NCBI GenBank assembly: GCA_900766825.1
Contig: CAAFWU010000065.1
Location: forward strand, 1 to 31,126
Direction of reading: 5' to 3'
Length of the DNA stretch: 31,126 nt
Origin: Bacteroidales bacterium
GTDB lineage: Bacteria > Bacteroidota > Bacteroidia > Bacteroidales > Marinilabiliaceae
Within the stretch, counting starts at the first letter, position 1, and each line of letters opens with the position of its first letter. Below the pieces are notes generated by a model. It had not been told where the DNA came from. It made no database searches and saw nothing but the letters and a program-made list of their open reading frames with translations. This document shows, in pieces, positions 1 through 7,474 of this stretch. A program made the translations under genes and the position numbers.

Positions 1-2
1 GA

Positions 3-656
3 CGAGGCACGAATGACAACCGTTATCTCTGGCCTCAGATGCTCCGAGCAATTGACCAAATCAGGCCCACTTGGGTTATTGGTGAGAATGTTGTTGGCCT
101 CCTCTCGATGGTGGAACAGCCGAAATGTAAAGTTTCATTGGAAAGTAAAGACAATAGCACAACCACAAGCCGAGGATGCTGTGGAGGCGGTGGCGGCCAA
201 CCCGTCGTCTGGCGCATTGTCTCCGACCTCGAAGCAGCGGGCTACGACTGCCAAGTTGTTAATATTCCAGCTGCTGCCACAAACGCTCCCCACCTCAGAG
301 CGCGGCTATGGTTCTTGGCACACTGTAAAATACCACATTATGCCAACTCCATTGGCAACCGACTACAAAAGGGCCCTCAGACGAACCAATCCTCACAACT
401 TTCGGGACCTTGCACATTTTTTAAGTGTACAGTTCCCCCCCGACCCCAATTTGCCCAAGCCCCAATACAACCCCCTTTTCTGGGTGGAGATGATGGGATA
501 CCCACAGGACTATATGACCCTCCCTTTTATGGTGGGGCCAGTGGACGGAAAAACCAATGGAGGTCAGAAACAATAAAAGCAATGGGCAACGCCTGGGTAC
601 CACAGGTGGCCTACGAGATATTTAATGCAATTCGCATTATAGAAGAAAGTAATTAG
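3..656 (+). CDS. Cytosine-C5 DNA methyltransferase, C-terminal part (5' end outside window)
   Basis: The gene is open in frame from base 3, so its start lies upstream; 217 residues are visible. It would transfer a methyl group from SAM to cytosine C5, for viral DNA modification or self-protection. Visible motifs are GEN-V (motif VI, ENV), HLRARLW (motif VIII, QRRxR-like), GGDDGIP in the C-terminal region, and AMGNAWVPQVAYEIF (motif X). The catalytic PCQ motif would be upstream and cannot be checked. A Gly-rich stretch (CCGGGGG) sits between motifs VI and VIII. The gene converges with the minus-strand genes at a shared terminator. Oddly, another frame of the same DNA (about 330-530) also reads like methyltransferase sequence (PTPLATDYK, EMMGYP), so an old frameshift is possible. 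Confidence 0.85.
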   Translation, partial: RGTNDNRYLWPQMLRAIDQIRPTWVIGENVVGLLSMVEQPKCKVSLESKDNSTTTSRGCCGGGGGQPVVWRIVSDLEAAGYDCQVVNIPAAATNAPHLRARLWFLAHCKIPHYANSIGNRLQKGPQTNQSSQLSGPCTFFKCTVPPRPQFAQAPIQPPFLGGDDGIPTGLYDPPFYGGASGRKNQWRSETIKAMGNAWVPQVAYEIFNAIRIIEESN

Positions 657-795
657 ATGGATTTCTTGTTATATACTTTGAGACCTTGAGTCTCCGCTAA
701 AAACCTCCTTTACGACATAGGCATATTGATTTTGATTTTCATACTCAGTTCAAAATCATGTGTTGTGATAACACATGGCAACTCTTCAAAATTTG

Positions 796-830
796 AAAGC
801 CCGCCACCTAAACAATAGGGGGCGGGCTTT
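796..830. terminator. Bidirectional intrinsic terminator between methyltransferase and J-domain genes
   Basis: A perfect 10-bp stem, AAAGCCCGCC paired with GGCGGGCTTT, has a 15-nt loop. On the + strand it is followed by a T-rich tract. Read on the minus strand it runs into TTTCAAATTTTG. It sits between two convergent genes, as expected for a shared terminator. The rest of 657-848 shows no gene. Confidence 0.85.
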
Positions 831-848
831 TGGTTTTTGGTGAGCAGA

Positions 849-1232
849 CTATTTCTTGTCTGTAAGGTGTGCTGCAATGCCGCTAACAATGCCCCTTAGC
901 TCTTTGGGTGCAAGGTCGGCAATGGTGTTTGCCACGTACTTTTGCACGTCTGGATTTTGGAGAAGTGAGTTGAGTATGGAATTAATGGGTGGGGTTGCTT
1001 TGGCGGTCTTGCGAGCCCTGGGGCGTGGGTGGGGTGGCTCGTTGGTTTCTTGGGCTCGTCCCTCAAGTTCTGCAATCCTACGTTCCGCCTCCTCTTTGCA
1101 GTTCATGAACAGCAAAGGGTCTCCGTTGTGGTCGGGGTGCAAAATCTTAGATAGGGTGCGAAGGCGGTTTTTAACCTCCTCGGTGGTGTTGCATTGGTCG
1201 AAACCGTAGGTGTAGGTGTTGTTGTTAGTCAT
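849..1232 (-). CDS. Small J-domain (DnaJ-like) protein
   Basis: This 127-residue protein has an N-terminal J-domain-like segment of about 50 residues, including the invariant His-Pro-Asp at residues 32-34 (ILHPDHNGD) between predicted helices. J domains stimulate the ATPase of Hsp70/DnaK. A viral J protein would recruit the host chaperone for replication-complex remodelling or virion assembly, though which is unknown. The rest is a Pro/Arg-rich linker (residues 65-80) and a short helical C-terminus, with no Gly/Phe or zinc domain, so it is not a full DnaJ. Its start overlaps the end of the upstream DUF4248-like gene by 8 bp, implying translational coupling. It is the last gene before the terminator at 796-830. 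Confidence 0.75.
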   Translation of the reverse strand: MTNNNTYTYGFDQCNTTEEVKNRLRTLSKILHPDHNGDPLLFMNCKEEAERRIAELEGRAQETNEPPHPRPRARKTAKATPPINSILNSLLQNPDVQKYVANTIADLAPKELRGIVSGIAAHLTDKK

Positions 1233-1476
1233 GGTCTTCTATCTCGTTTGGCATTAGTGGGTAACCGAAAAATTTGCATATAATCCTAAACTGTTTGGGC
1301 GTTAGGGTGCGTTTTAGTTTGCTATAGCCTTGTTTGCATAGTTCCCCAAGGCACTCACGGTTGGTGTGTACCATACGCCAAAAGGCATCTGTACTGTAAC
1401 CATAGCACCGTGCAAGGGTAGATTTAAATAGCAACTCCTTGGCGGGGTTGTCTTCAATAGTTTTCTTGTCTGTCAT
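1225..1476 (-). CDS. DUF4248-like small protein
   Basis: The gene encodes 83 residues. The layout is an N-terminal lead followed by LARCYGYSTDAFWRMV, then a C-terminal LTPKQFRIICKFFGYP. It resembles the Bacteroidetes-restricted DUF4248 family (helical, tryptophan near the first helix, a [LF]TP[KR]Q...GxP ending), whose function is unknown to me. The fold may be a small helix-turn-helix-like DNA binder, but that is inference. It is first in a two-gene unit with the J-domain gene (8-bp overlap). The unit is preceded by a roughly 285-bp gene-free region containing three 21-bp repeats, which may control it. Confidence 0.6.
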   Translation of the reverse strand: MTDKKTIEDNPAKELLFKSTLARCYGYSTDAFWRMVHTNRECLGELCKQGYSKLKRTLTPKQFRIICKFFGYPLMPNEIEDHD

Positions 1477-1596
1477 AATGGGGGTTTTGTGGTTGACGGT
1501 GGGTTGGGTGGTGGTCGATGAGTGTGTGTGGCTGGGCGTGATGAGCGTTTGGCGTTGCTTTCAGTCGGTCGAAATGCACAAAAAAGTTGCGCACAG

Positions 1597-1659
1597 CCAC
1601 ACGCAAAGGAAAAACGACCACACGCAAGGGCAAAACGACCACACGCAAGGGCAAAACAG
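1597..1659. repeat. Three tandem 21-bp repeats upstream of the DUF4248/J-domain unit
   Basis: Three head-to-tail 21-bp units run 1597-1617, 1618-1638 and 1639-1659. Each starts CCACACGCAA; the second and third are nearly identical and the first differs at a few positions. The repeats lie about 120-180 bp upstream of the minus-strand start at 1476. Twenty-one bp is two helical turns, so bound proteins would line up on one face. An operator or activator array is plausible. The rest of 1477-1761 holds the terminator of the next gene and no convincing ORF. Confidence 0.8.
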
Positions 1660-1714
1660 AGCGAGCAAATCCTCGTCTCGTTCTGACTGGGTATTTTGGA
1701 GGTATAAGAAAAAA

Positions 1715-1755
1715 GCCCCTATAAGGGTCTGAACTGTGCAGACCGATATAGGGGC
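1715..1755 (-). terminator. Intrinsic terminator after the RecA-fold ATPase gene
   Basis: A long hairpin has an outer stem GCCCCTATA/TATAGGGGC and an inner stem GGTCTG/CAGACC, separated by a small internal loop, with apical loop AACTGTG. On the minus strand it is followed immediately by six T residues (complement of 1709-1714). It lies just past the stop of the 1762-2391 gene and separates it from the DUF4248/J-domain unit. Confidence 0.9.
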
Positions 1756-1761
1756 ACTGTT

Positions 1762-2391
1762 TTAGTCAATAACTCGTGCTTTGCCTGTTGCGCCAAAGCG
1801 GTTTTTCTCGGGTTGCGCCATCATCTCGTGCACCTTGATACAGACATCTACATCGTGCAGATAGTCATTAGAGCCACGAAATTTGCCGTCCTTAGTGCTT
1901 TGGAACACATACACGTAACTCTTGGTTTGGTCCAGGGCTCGCAGCTGGACAGCATCCAAGCCCGAGTGGTTGACACTGTCGATGAAAACCACATCGTAGA
2001 ACGAGAGGTTAGCGGGAAGTTTGTCCACAATCATAATGTTAGGGCTCGTGACTTTGAAACGTTGCAGTTTCTCTTGCATGGTGTAGTTCAGTCCCTCCTC
2101 ACTGGCAACGTAGAGCACACGTTGGTGTAGGCTCGTGGCCAGATAGTTGGCAAACTGAAGAGAGAGAGAACTCTTACCAGAGCCAGGAAGACCGTAGAAC
2201 ATGATTTTGAACGGTGGTGTTGGTCTACCAATAATGCGCAGCCACTTACCTGTGAAGGGAAGAGTGTTAAACTTACGCCCCACAAGGTCGGCCGCCGAAA
2301 CCCCGCCCCCCTCAAGAGCCGCTGTGCTGAGGGGGGTGAAGTTTGGCTTTAGGGGTCTGTGATTACCTACTAATTTTTTTTTTGCGTGCAT
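1762..2391 (-). CDS. RadA/RecA-fold P-loop ATPase
   Basis: This 209-residue protein has a Walker A motif GLPGSGKSS at residues 67-75 and an acidic pair in VASEEG near 98-99 where RecA-like enzymes carry their catalytic glutamate. A Walker B-like VVFIDS lies at 134-139. The C-terminal half (STKDGKFRGSNDYLHDVDV) closely recalls RadA/Sms-type ATPases. The zinc finger and Lon-like domain of bacterial RadA are absent. Likely roles are DNA recombination, loading or motor work in the viral cycle. It could be a packaging motor, but the RadA-like pattern does not favour the A32/FtsK type. It overlaps the end of the upstream gene by 22 bp, across a run of ten A residues. Confidence 0.75.
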   Translation of the reverse strand: MHAKKKLVGNHRPLKPNFTPLSTAALEGGGVSAADLVGRKFNTLPFTGKWLRIIGRPTPPFKIMFYGLPGSGKSSLSLQFANYLATSLHQRVLYVASEEGLNYTMQEKLQRFKVTSPNIMIVDKLPANLSFYDVVFIDSVNHSGLDAVQLRALDQTKSYVYVFQSTKDGKFRGSNDYLHDVDVCIKVHEMMAQPEKNRFGATGKARVID

Positions 2392-3437
2392 TGGCGGATA
2401 CCGTCCAGGGTTTGCTCTCGGGCGTCGATATGGTCGCTCTTGCCACTTGTAAAGGCAATGAGGGCTTCTTGCATCTCACGGAGTACGTACTCGTAGTCGC
2501 CCGCCTCGTTGTTGCCGATAACCTTATCCACGTTATCCTGTAGCTCTTTGGCTTGCTTCTGGGTGGGGTTGGGAAGTGTGGAGAGACGCTGGAACTTACG
2601 CATACACTCGGCACTCTTGCTGCTACCCTCGGCGCGCGCTACCCTACGGAGTTTATCAATCTCTTCAATACTGATTTCTCTGCTTGCATCGCAAGGGCTG
2701 TTTGCCATATTGACCAGAACTTTCTGCATGAGGCGCATCTCGTTAGCGTAGGCGGAGAGTTGACCGTATCCCTCTTTGCGTATCTCGTGGTTCAAGATTG
2801 CTTTCTGCAGGGCGTTGAGGATTTTTACAGCCTTATCCTTATTCTCGGCATTGAACATTTGACCTTGGAGTTTCACCAGACGCGCAGCAAGTCGGACTTG
2901 TAGGCATGGGTGGTTTACCAGGCTGTCGTACTTGGGGGGCTTTGGGGCTTTGGGCTCTTTGGGGGCTTTGGGCTCTTTGGGAACTTTGGGGGCTTTGGGC
3001 TTGGGTTCTTTGGGGGCTTTGGGCTTTGTGGGCTTCTTGGGTTTTGGGGTGGGCTCGTCCTCGTCTGGGATGTTGTCTTCTGTTTTCTTTTCCCACAGAT
3101 AGCTAATATCCATTCTTGTTTCCTTGGGCTTTTTGGCTATCATTTTAGCGCATTGCTCATTAGAAATTACCCAATCGTTTTTGGCTTTGGATTTTTTCTT
3201 GGGCTTGGGGGTGGGGGGAGCTGGGGAGGGCTCGGGTTCTTCTTCGTCTGGGATGTTTTCTAATGCAAGGTTGAGTAATCCTAATGCTTCATCAATGCTT
3301 TCTGTTACTTCTTTACTCTTATTATAAAACTCTAAGTCAGGAATAACACCCTCTATAATCTCCGTTACAGTGTCTGGTACATACTTCTTGATGTTAGACC
3401 ACTCTGTGGAAAGGTTTTTTACTGTAATTTTTTTCAT
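2370..3437 (-). CDS. Protein with Pro/Lys linkers and a helical C-terminal domain, unknown function
   Basis: The gene encodes 355 residues and I recognise no family. An acidic/helical N-terminus is followed by a linker near residues 65-85 (PEPSPAPPTPKPKKK) and a second, longer linker at about 125-170 built of PK-A-PKEP repeats. The C-terminal part, about 190 residues, is charged and helical (SIEEIDKLRRVARAEG). Such linkers usually tether two folded domains. It lies directly upstream of, and overlaps, the RecA-fold ATPase gene, so it may be that ATPase's partner or adaptor. This is inferred from position only. The gene ends at the A10 run discussed under findings. Confidence 0.8.
   Translation of the reverse strand: MKKITVKNLSTEWSNIKKYVPDTVTEIIEGVIPDLEFYNKSKEVTESIDEALGLLNLALENIPDEEEPEPSPAPPTPKPKKKSKAKNDWVISNEQCAKMIAKKPKETRMDISYLWEKKTEDNIPDEDEPTPKPKKPTKPKAPKEPKPKAPKVPKEPKAPKEPKAPKPPKYDSLVNHPCLQVRLAARLVKLQGQMFNAENKDKAVKILNALQKAILNHEIRKEGYGQLSAYANEMRLMQKVLVNMANSPCDASREISIEEIDKLRRVARAEGSSKSAECMRKFQRLSTLPNPTQKQAKELQDNVDKVIGNNEAGDYEYVLREMQEALIAFTSGKSDHIDAREQTLDGIRQCTQKKN
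2930..3060 (-). repeat. Low-complexity tandem repeat encoding the Pro/Lys linker
   Basis: Imperfect copies of an 18-bp unit built from GGGGGCTTTGGGCTCTTT (+ strand) encode a KAPKEP-type linker inside the 355-aa protein. The array is strongly G/T-rich on the + strand. Its length may vary by slippage between strains. Confidence 0.75.
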
Positions 3438-3448
3438 GTGATTATTGA

Positions 3449-3778
3449 TTAATAATTGAGTTGTAATTTGGCTTTTACCACGGCAACCATTCGCATACGA
3501 GCACGGGCGCGCGCTTCGGCTAACTTAATTGCTTCGTCCTCGTCGCTGTCTGTTTTTCCGCCCTTATCTCCTTTCTTGGTAATCATCGGTACTAAGTATT
3601 TGTTTACGTCCGCCAAAAAGTCATCGATAAGCGAGCGTGCTTCTGGCTCGGTGTCGTAGTAGGGTAGTAGATATACCTCTGCGTTGTAGTCGTCAACAAG
3701 GATACTGTTGTTGTTGTCGGTCAATACGTCCCAATATTGGGCGTATGCCTCCTGGAAATTGTCTTTTGTTAGTTTCAT
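3449..3778 (-). CDS. Small acidic/basic two-part protein, unknown function
   Basis: The gene encodes 109 residues with no family recognised. The first 65 residues are acidic and aromatic (VYLLPYYDTEPEARSLIDDF). The last 40 become strongly basic with an EARARARMRM helix, after an acidic DSDEDE patch. It sits 2 bp after the ParB-superfamily gene stop and 11 bp before the Pro/Lys-linker gene, so it is almost certainly co-transcribed with these nucleic-acid genes. A small accessory DNA-binding factor is possible but unproven. Confidence 0.75.
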   Translation of the reverse strand: MKLTKDNFQEAYAQYWDVLTDNNNSILVDDYNAEVYLLPYYDTEPEARSLIDDFLADVNKYLVPMITKKGDKGGKTDSDEDEAIKLAEARARARMRMVAVVKAKLQLNY

Positions 3779-3780
3779 TG

Positions 3781-5790
3781 TTATTTCTGTGTTAGTTCTT
3801 CTTTTCTTCTAAATCTGTGCTCTTTGGCTAAAGCCAATATCTCAACATAACCAGTTGAAACACTTGAGGCGGCTCTTGCAAAAGCATTTTTGAGTGTGGT
3901 ATAATCCTTTTCCGACTCTGTCCTCTGTATTTTTGTTAGCAGATTAAAGGCAAAAGTAAAATCTTGTAGTTTGCCTTCGGGGTATTGTAGTTCACTGAAA
4001 GCAGCTGGGTATTTTTTCAGATACTCGTATCTTTCCTTAGGGTGCCAATAGGAACGGAGAGGACTTACTTCGCCTAACCCTTCCGAATAGTCAATATCAA
4101 ATACTGCCTTAACCGCCTCGGCCTTGGTGCATTGCTTGCCAAAGTCTGATGCCTCATCGAATAGACTACTGCCTGCTCCAGACATTTTATCGTACATTTC
4201 CGATAGGGTATGCTTAATCTGGTTTTGCGTCATGCCCTTAAAACAAGCGGCCAGAATTAATGAGAGTGTGCTATACCGCTCAGCGGGCAATGTCATTTTT
4301 CCGTCATAGTCCATGCTGTATTGGTTTCGCCACACATTAACGGCTGCCCAGGCTTTGTCAAAGTCGCGCGCTTGGGCAAACTTGAAATTTTCATCGGTCG
4401 ATAGTTTATAACATACTTCGATAGCACCTTGAATATCGGGCAAGAGCCGTTTGTCCTCTGGCATTTTAAAGTCGCGCTCAATGGAGGCAAGAATTGCAAC
4501 TTGTGCCTTGGTGGGTATGTTTTCAAAACATTCTGGCAAACTATCGGGGGCGTCGATGAACAGAATGGAGTTAAGGATGCCACGTATTCCCTCGCGCCCT
4601 TCTGGTGATATGTTGCGCCCGTTGAAACAGGTTTGCGCCTCTGCGGGGGTAATGTATTGTTTGGTGGCGAGCCACTGTATTACGTCGGGCCCGTTGGCTT
4701 GCAGATATTCTGACATCATGCGTGAGTCGTCATCGGTGCTGCCATCGAAGAGAATGCGAGTGAATTGTGCCATATTGCCATCGGACATTATGGAGCGGGC
4801 AACATTGAAGGGTGCGAACATCTGGCGGCCGCCTGTGGTTAGCTGTGTGTCGGTGTACTGCCCTAACTTTATGCACTTGTCGTCGTATATCTTTATGTCG
4901 AGTATGGAGTAGTTGGGTACGACACGAACTAATACGGGCTCGTCCATCAAGAAGAAAGCCTTACGAATATAATGGTCTTTGTACTTGTCTAAACTGTCAA
5001 GAAATTCTGATAGGGCTACTTTGTATTTCGTCCTTTGTTTGTCAGCATTTTTGCCTTTGTTGGAGTATAGCAAACGAAGGGTATGAGCGCGACCGTTGCC
5101 CTGTATAACTTCACCAAAAGAGTTTACTACAGGAGCACCAGAATAAGCATTAGGACAAGCCAAAACCTCCTCGGGGTGAATGTCGGCAGCGTGCTTCTCG
5201 GCTGTCAGTACCGATATGTTGTCGGTTCGGTTTTTGGGCTGTGCTTCGTTGATGAAGAACAGAGGGTTAGGGCGACCGTTTAAGTGGCTTGGCTGCAAAT
5301 CTTTTGCTTCTATAAGTGCATAATAGAAAGGTATATTAGTTTCCTCGGTGAATTTTACAGTGCCAGATATATTATCACGGTTTCCCTTAACAGTTTTGTA
5401 ATCTTGCCTCAGATATACCATTCCCTCGCTAATACGCCAGCCACGTTTGCGAGCCGTGGCGGCTTTGTCATCGGTCATGTCTGGCACGCGGTTTGGCGAG
5501 TGTTTAAAGATGAACTTTACATATTCTTTACCTTTAAGAGGGGTATCGGGGCTGTTGCTATATTCCCAACAACATGCTTCCAAATGGTATCGCTGCACAA
5601 TATCAAAGCATTGGGCCATTTGTTCTTTGGTGAAATATAGAGCCTTAATAATTGCTTCTAAGCTATATACATCATAATCGCCTCGGGTTCTGTAAAACTT
5701 CCAAGCACTTTTTTCTTCCTCAAAATCCTTCTGATTTCTAATATTGACTTTTGAGCGAGTTAGACCGTTAAGTATATCTTTGGTTCTCAT
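3781..5790 (-). CDS. DdrB-like ParB-superfamily protein
   Basis: This 669-residue protein has its diagnostic segment at about 219-240: APVVNSFGEVIQGNGRAHTL, the ParB/Srx-type nucleotide-binding signature (GNGR-H) of the DdrB-like ParB superfamily seen in phages and conjugative elements of Bacteroidetes. About 180 residues precede it and some 420 follow. The latter are helical and have no family I can name. Members are associated with DNA metabolism of mobile elements, and a CTPase/DNA-binding role is inferred from the fold. The start overlaps the upstream gene by 4 bp (ATGA), indicating translational coupling. The small 109-aa gene follows after 2 bp. Confidence 0.75.
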   Translation of the reverse strand: MRTKDILNGLTRSKVNIRNQKDFEEEKSAWKFYRTRGDYDVYSLEAIIKALYFTKEQMAQCFDIVQRYHLEACCWEYSNSPDTPLKGKEYVKFIFKHSPNRVPDMTDDKAATARKRGWRISEGMVYLRQDYKTVKGNRDNISGTVKFTEETNIPFYYALIEAKDLQPSHLNGRPNPLFFINEAQPKNRTDNISVLTAEKHAADIHPEEVLACPNAYSGAPVVNSFGEVIQGNGRAHTLRLLYSNKGKNADKQRTKYKVALSEFLDSLDKYKDHYIRKAFFLMDEPVLVRVVPNYSILDIKIYDDKCIKLGQYTDTQLTTGGRQMFAPFNVARSIMSDGNMAQFTRILFDGSTDDDSRMMSEYLQANGPDVIQWLATKQYITPAEAQTCFNGRNISPEGREGIRGILNSILFIDAPDSLPECFENIPTKAQVAILASIERDFKMPEDKRLLPDIQGAIEVCYKLSTDENFKFAQARDFDKAWAAVNVWRNQYSMDYDGKMTLPAERYSTLSLILAACFKGMTQNQIKHTLSEMYDKMSGAGSSLFDEASDFGKQCTKAEAVKAVFDIDYSEGLGEVSPLRSYWHPKERYEYLKKYPAAFSELQYPEGKLQDFTFAFNLLTKIQRTESEKDYTTLKNAFARAASSVSTGYVEILALAKEHRFRRKEELTQK

Positions 5791-6587
5791 ATAAATAAAT
5801 ATTTGCGTTGGATTGCTTTTTTGTATGCATCTCTTAGTGTTTTATTTCTCTCAAAACAATCAATTGGAGTTAGCATATCATCCAATTCTGTTTTAAACGG
5901 TATGTGGTCTGTTTTTCTATCTTTAGACATGGGCAATTCAGGTAAAATAGTTGCAGTAAAAGTGTGTATATCCTCATGACCCTTTAAAGGATTTGTAGCC
6001 CGAATGATTAAAAAAAAGTCATCTGTCAACCATTCTATATCAGATGAAAATTCACCTTGACATTTTAATGCTTTGTTAATATTTTCTATTTTATATCTTA
6101 CTTTAGTTTCTTCATCTTCAATATAATCATAAAAGGGTAGTTTTTTTGTTCTTTCAAAAGTATCTTTATAGTTGAATTTAATGTGACATCCGCTTATAGG
6201 TGGATATACCGCATATTCAAGCATACTCGAAGTAACGCTGCCAAAAAGTTGATAAAGTATGTTACTATCACTACGGTTCGTATAAAAAATAAAAGACGCA
6301 TCCGTAATATAGGTAGCCTCTTTATTATTCTTTACAAAAAAGAAAGGCCATAGTTTAACGTATTCTTCTCCTATAAAATGTTCCCACCATGTTCTACTTC
6401 TGCCGTTTCTGTCCATTGGTTCGCTTATTATTACAACATCATATACAGTAGCACAACCACAATAGTAAGTAGCGATATTTCTGTTAAAGTCAAGAAATAT
6501 TGCTATTGGTGCATGAGGTAGTGTAATCATATTACCTTTCGTTTGGTGAACTTCTTCAAATAGTCTTCTTGTAATTATATTTTCCAT
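5787..6587 (-). CDS. AT-rich gene of unknown function
   Basis: The gene encodes 266 residues and no family is recognised. It is rich in aromatic residues (TWWEHFIGEEYVKLWPFFF) with many Lys, Ile and Asn and no membrane segment or signal peptide. Base composition is clearly more AT-rich than the flanking genes, suggesting recent acquisition as a moron-type insertion. It nevertheless fits the operon tightly: 13-bp overlap with the gene before it and ATGA overlap with the ParB-superfamily gene after it. A cytoplasmic accessory or defence/counter-defence role would fit such a cargo gene, but this is only inference. Confidence 0.75.
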   Translation of the reverse strand: MENIITRRLFEEVHQTKGNMITLPHAPIAIFLDFNRNIATYYCGCATVYDVVIISEPMDRNGRSRTWWEHFIGEEYVKLWPFFFVKNNKEATYITDASFIFYTNRSDSNILYQLFGSVTSSMLEYAVYPPISGCHIKFNYKDTFERTKKLPFYDYIEDEETKVRYKIENINKALKCQGEFSSDIEWLTDDFFLIIRATNPLKGHEDIHTFTATILPELPMSKDRKTDHIPFKTELDDMLTPIDCFERNKTLRDAYKKAIQRKYLFI

Positions 6588-6850
6588 TTGTCAGTAGGTT
6601 TATAGTTATAGTTTGCCCTCTGTGTCCACTGCTTATTAAACAGCCTGGAGCCTTCGGAGAAAAAGATTGTTTGCAGTCCGTCATTGGTCTTGACTATATG
6701 CTTTATAAGCCACTTGGGGTCACTGTAGCCGCAACAGTCGGGGGTGCAGTAACCTACGTAAATTTCGTTTTCGGTTACTTGCTCCACCACTTGCGGGGTT
6801 AGTCCATCAGCATATATTGCAGCGTGGAGAGCTGAAATTGTGGGGTTCAT
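6575..6850 (-). CDS. Small conserved-looking phage protein
   Basis: The gene encodes 91 residues. A VGYCTPDCCGYSDPKW segment has three cysteines in a compact CxxxCC arrangement, which might bind a metal. The C-terminus is aromatic and basic (YNYKPTDKWKI). No family is recognised. It begins 22 bp after the M15 peptidase gene and overlaps the next gene by 13 bp. Position links it to the lysis cassette, but function is unknown. Confidence 0.7.
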   Translation of the reverse strand: MNPTISALHAAIYADGLTPQVVEQVTENEIYVGYCTPDCCGYSDPKWLIKHIVKTNDGLQTIFFSEGSRLFNKQWTQRANYNYKPTDKWKI

Positions 6851-6871
6851 GGTGTGGAGGTTATAAATTGA

Positions 6872-7474
6872 TTATACCAAATTTTGCCACCCAGAAGTGG
6901 GTAGCTGTGAATACTTACCGCCTTTGTAGGTCATGAACTGACGGCGGTTTGAACTTGAATTATAGGAAATATGGAGCCAGAGACTGCTTCCCGAGTGCTC
7001 AAAAATCAGTTGGTCGTAGACGCCCAGACGCAGGGCGTGTTCACAGATTTTAATCAGTTCGGCCTTTGTGTTGTTCTGACCTCTTATGTCCGCTGCTTGC
7101 CCTGTGAGGTGCTGGCTATTGCTAACGCCACCCACGGCACTGTTGAGGGCGGGGCTTCGGTAGCCACTGTTTACCACAATGGGGCTACCATAGGCGGAAC
7201 GTAGGGGGTCGAGAACATTGTCAATGAGGGCTTGGAGGTTTTGTTTCACGGCCGCTGTGGGGGTGTTGTCGATACCCCGTGCAGTGGCAACGTTGGAGGC
7301 GCATAGTTCCGATATGCTAAAGTAGCTATTATTCATGATATTTCGTACTGTTGTGCTTATAGTTTTTCTGTTTAACCATAAGAAAATAAGTGTTCCAAGC
7401 CCTAATGCGGTTGCAGCAAGGGGTAGAACACCTATTTGGTTTATTTTGTCTTTTATGGTTTGGGTAAAACTCAT
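6872..7474 (-). CDS. Membrane-anchored M15-family peptidase (endolysin-like)
   Basis: This 200-residue protein has one N-terminal membrane segment (about residues 14-34, VLPLAATALGLGTLIFLWL) followed by a zinc peptidase domain of the M15_3 type. SQHLTGQAADIRG supplies His122 and Asp129, and WLHISY supplies His168, the expected zinc ligands. M15 enzymes cut peptidoglycan peptide cross-links, so this is the likely lysis or entry enzyme. I chose the start at 7474 (MSFTQT), because it forms an ATGA overlap with the stop of the DUF6549-like gene. A start at 7561 would overlap that gene by 91 bp. The membrane anchor is unusual for a soluble endolysin and suggests a signal-anchor-release enzyme or a virion membrane protein. 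Confidence 0.85.
   Translation of the reverse strand: MSFTQTIKDKINQIGVLPLAATALGLGTLIFLWLNRKTISTTVRNIMNNSYFSISELCASNVATARGIDNTPTAAVKQNLQALIDNVLDPLRSAYGSPIVVNSGYRSPALNSAVGGVSNSQHLTGQAADIRGQNNTKAELIKICEHALRLGVYDQLIFEHSGSSLWLHISYNSSSNRRQFMTYKGGKYSQLPTSGWQNLV

Noticed and set aside
1597..1659. CRISPR array
   Set aside because: The units are contiguous with no spacers; three direct 21-bp copies are not a CRISPR.
1439..1732. Plus-strand ORF of 97 codons with HTQGQND repeats
   Set aside because: It is the read-out of the 21-bp repeats, overlaps the start of the DUF4248-like gene and the ATPase terminator, and has no family resemblance.
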